Assembly: GCA_002493305.1 (NCBI GenBank)
Contig: DKYJ01000022.1
Location: 1 to 18,537 of the forward strand
DNA from: Clostridiales bacterium UBA7103
GTDB lineage: Bacteria; Bacillota; Clostridia; Oscillospirales; Oscillospiraceae
Reading direction: 5' to 3'
DNA: 18,537 nt
Shown here: one piece after another, positions 17,698 to 18,537 of the stretch
Layout of the letters: every line of letters starts with the position of its first letter
How positions within the stretch are numbered: the first letter of the stretch is position 1
The notes under the pieces: generated by a model
Databases searched by the model: none
Seen by the model: only the letters and a program-made list of their open reading frames with translations
What the model was told of the DNA's origin: nothing
Position numbers and translations under genes: made by a program

Positions 17698-17780
17698 GGT
17701 AACTGGCTGGCATAGGCGATTTCGCCCTTAGCCCCTTTAGCTTTGAGCCCCCGCGTTTACACGGGTTTTCCTTTTCAGTT
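17698..17780 (-). promoter_or_regulatory. Probable c-di-GMP-I (GEMM) riboswitch in the leader of the giant surface protein gene
   Basis: On the minus strand, 83 nt follow the class I c-di-GMP aptamer order. Closing helix AACUG (17780-17776) pairs with CAGUU (17705-17701). Then come AAAAGGAAAACC; a hairpin that can fold with a GUAA tetraloop; CUCAAAGCUA; GGGGCUAAGG; hairpin GGCG-AAAU-CGCC; CUAUG; and AGCCAGUUACC. This matches the family's AAAGGCAAACC, GCAAAGC, GGxCUAA, UAUG and AGCCxxGUUACC blocks, with some substitutions (GGAAAA for GGCAAA; CUCAAAGC for CGCAAAGC). It ends about 9 nt before the ribosome site of the gene and no terminator intervenes, so translational control is most likely. Whether c-di-GMP turns the gene on or off, and whether a related cyclic dinucleotide is the ligand, cannot be read from the sequence. 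Confidence 0.75.
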
Positions 17781-18108
17781 CTTTTTCATGTTCTCTACTT
17801 CTTTGCTTTTATTTTTTTAATTTTTTTGACTGATTCTTCTGGCCGTCTGTCAACGCTTCGCTGAGACGCTCGGCGCATTTCGGTGTTGGCTCCTTTTTTG
17901 CTGCCGGCGCTTTGCTGTGTCGCTCAGCGCCGATAGCCGGGGCCGTCATTCAACCGACTTATTATCATTTTCTCGGCCATGTCGTCCGCCCTTGTCAGGC
18001 TTCTTTATTAAAAGCCGTTTCTGTATATATAGAGGGCCGGAATTTCCAAAATTGCTCAGTTTTTTAAAAAATTTTTTGGAAAAATTTTTACTATTGCGTT
18101 AAAGGCTT
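17781..18108 (-). other. AT-rich leader/promoter region of the surface protein gene
   Basis: No known gene. It contains a 7-bp hairpin cggcgct/agcgccg (17925-17952), A/T tracts at 17808-17827 and 18058-18090, and two weak promoter candidates on the minus strand: TTGTCA, 17 nt, AATAGT (from 18117) and a TATATATA stretch at 18023-18030. An in-frame 27-codon basic reading frame (17878-17795, MRRASQRSVD...) has aaggag 11 nt upstream; it could be a leader peptide but may be chance. Confidence 0.4.
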
Positions 18109-18169
18109 GTTATGACAATCCCAGCCCCTGTGCCGACCTTTTCGGCACAGGGGCTGGCGTTATGTCAAT
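18109..18169. repeat. Perfect 16-bp hairpin flanked by short direct repeats
   Basis: The stem ccagcccctgtgccga (18121-18136) pairs perfectly with 18142-18157 across a 5-nt loop. It is bracketed by gttatgacaat (18109-18119) and gttatgtcaat (18159-18169), 10 of 11 identical and exactly 50 bp apart. Neither side has a T-run, so it is not a typical terminator. Confidence 0.75.
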
Positions 18170-18360
18170 TCACGGCATTATTTTATTACTTTTCTTTTCC
18201 TTTTGTCAAGACCTATTCGGCAAAAAACATATAGTAATAAATATAAATATTTCGGCTTACCGGCTGCGCTCCGAACCGCGCCTGCGGGCGCAGCCTTACT
18301 GCGATAAGGAGAGGCAAGGGGCGGGTGCAAAAAACGTAGCAGAAGCGCAGGACTAACTCC

Positions 18361-18537
18361 GCACCAATCTTGGCTCTCCCTATGGGAGAGCTGGCGGCGA
18401 AGCCGCCTGAGAGGGCAATACGCGTTAGGCGCGAAGTTAGCATCGGTAAGAATCTATATTTCGCAGGGATTATCCTCTCCGTCTTGCCGCTGCGCGTCAA
18501 GCCACCTCTCCTTGCTGCGGCAAGGCGAGGCAAGGGG
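18361..18537 (-). repeat. Composite intergenic repeat A-B, right copy (inverted)
   Basis: The mirror of 50-224: block B at 18361-18415 (hairpins gctctccc/gggagagc and ggcggc-ttc-gccgcc) and block A at 18463-18537, again separated by 47 nt. It runs to the window edge and may continue. Positions 18170-18360 hold nothing I can name. Confidence 0.75.

Noticed and set aside
18213..18533. A 106-codon minus-strand frame at the right end
   Set aside because: It lies in the inverted A-B repeat and has no protein character.

Overview
This 18.5 kb window looks like chromosome from a moderately GC-rich gut Firmicute, most likely a clostridial Oscillospiraceae/Ruminococcaceae relative. The reasons are the close matches to Firmicutes families (DUF896/YnzC, TypA, small XRE regulator, Opp transporter with an Ala/Glu/Pro-linked lipoprotein), the style of the surface protein, and purine-rich Shine-Dalgarno sites with sigma-A-type promoters. 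The assignment rests on recognition, not on a database search.

Layout. Positions 1-519 hold no gene but carry structured intergenic repeats (called A, B and C here) and the terminator of the opp operon. A complete five-gene oligopeptide ABC transporter operon, oppB-oppC-oppD-oppF-oppA, reads on the minus strand from 6658 down to 520, with a good promoter at 6813-6841. Upstream on the same strand is typA (8782-6962), with its own promoter and terminator. A small XRE regulator (minus, 9142-8933) is divergent from a compact plus-strand operon: a YfbR-type 5'-deoxynucleotidase, a DUF896 protein and a P-loop NTPase of unknown role (9248-10764). The two divergent promoters share a 12-bp palindrome made of their back-to-back -35 boxes.

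Positions 10765-11361 contain no gene but are dense in copies of repeats B and C and end in a symmetrical terminator. Then comes one minus-strand gene of 2,102 codons (17670-11362). It encodes an exported modular surface protein: signal peptide, N-terminal beta-rich region, Ig-like region, InlB/Listeria-Bacteroides-type repeats, about eight divergent InlB-like repeats, six Ca-binding-type DxDxDG units and a KTGD-type cell-wall sorting signal. Directly in front of it, at 17780-17698 on the same strand, is an 83-nt element that matches the c-di-GMP-I (GEMM) riboswitch pattern. This is the most interesting inference in the window: second-messenger control of a giant adhesin, probably at translation. 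The remaining right end (17781-18537) contains an AT-rich leader, a perfect 16-bp-stem hairpin, and an inverted copy of the A-B repeat pair found at the left end.

Functionally the window combines peptide uptake (Opp), a ribosome-associated GTPase (TypA), deoxynucleotide pool control (YfbR operon) and surface attachment (the giant protein). There are no rRNA or tRNA genes, insertion sequences, transposases or CRISPR arrays that I can see. The unusual content is the riboswitch-adhesin pair and the families of structured intergenic repeats, whose base changes preserve pairing between copies.
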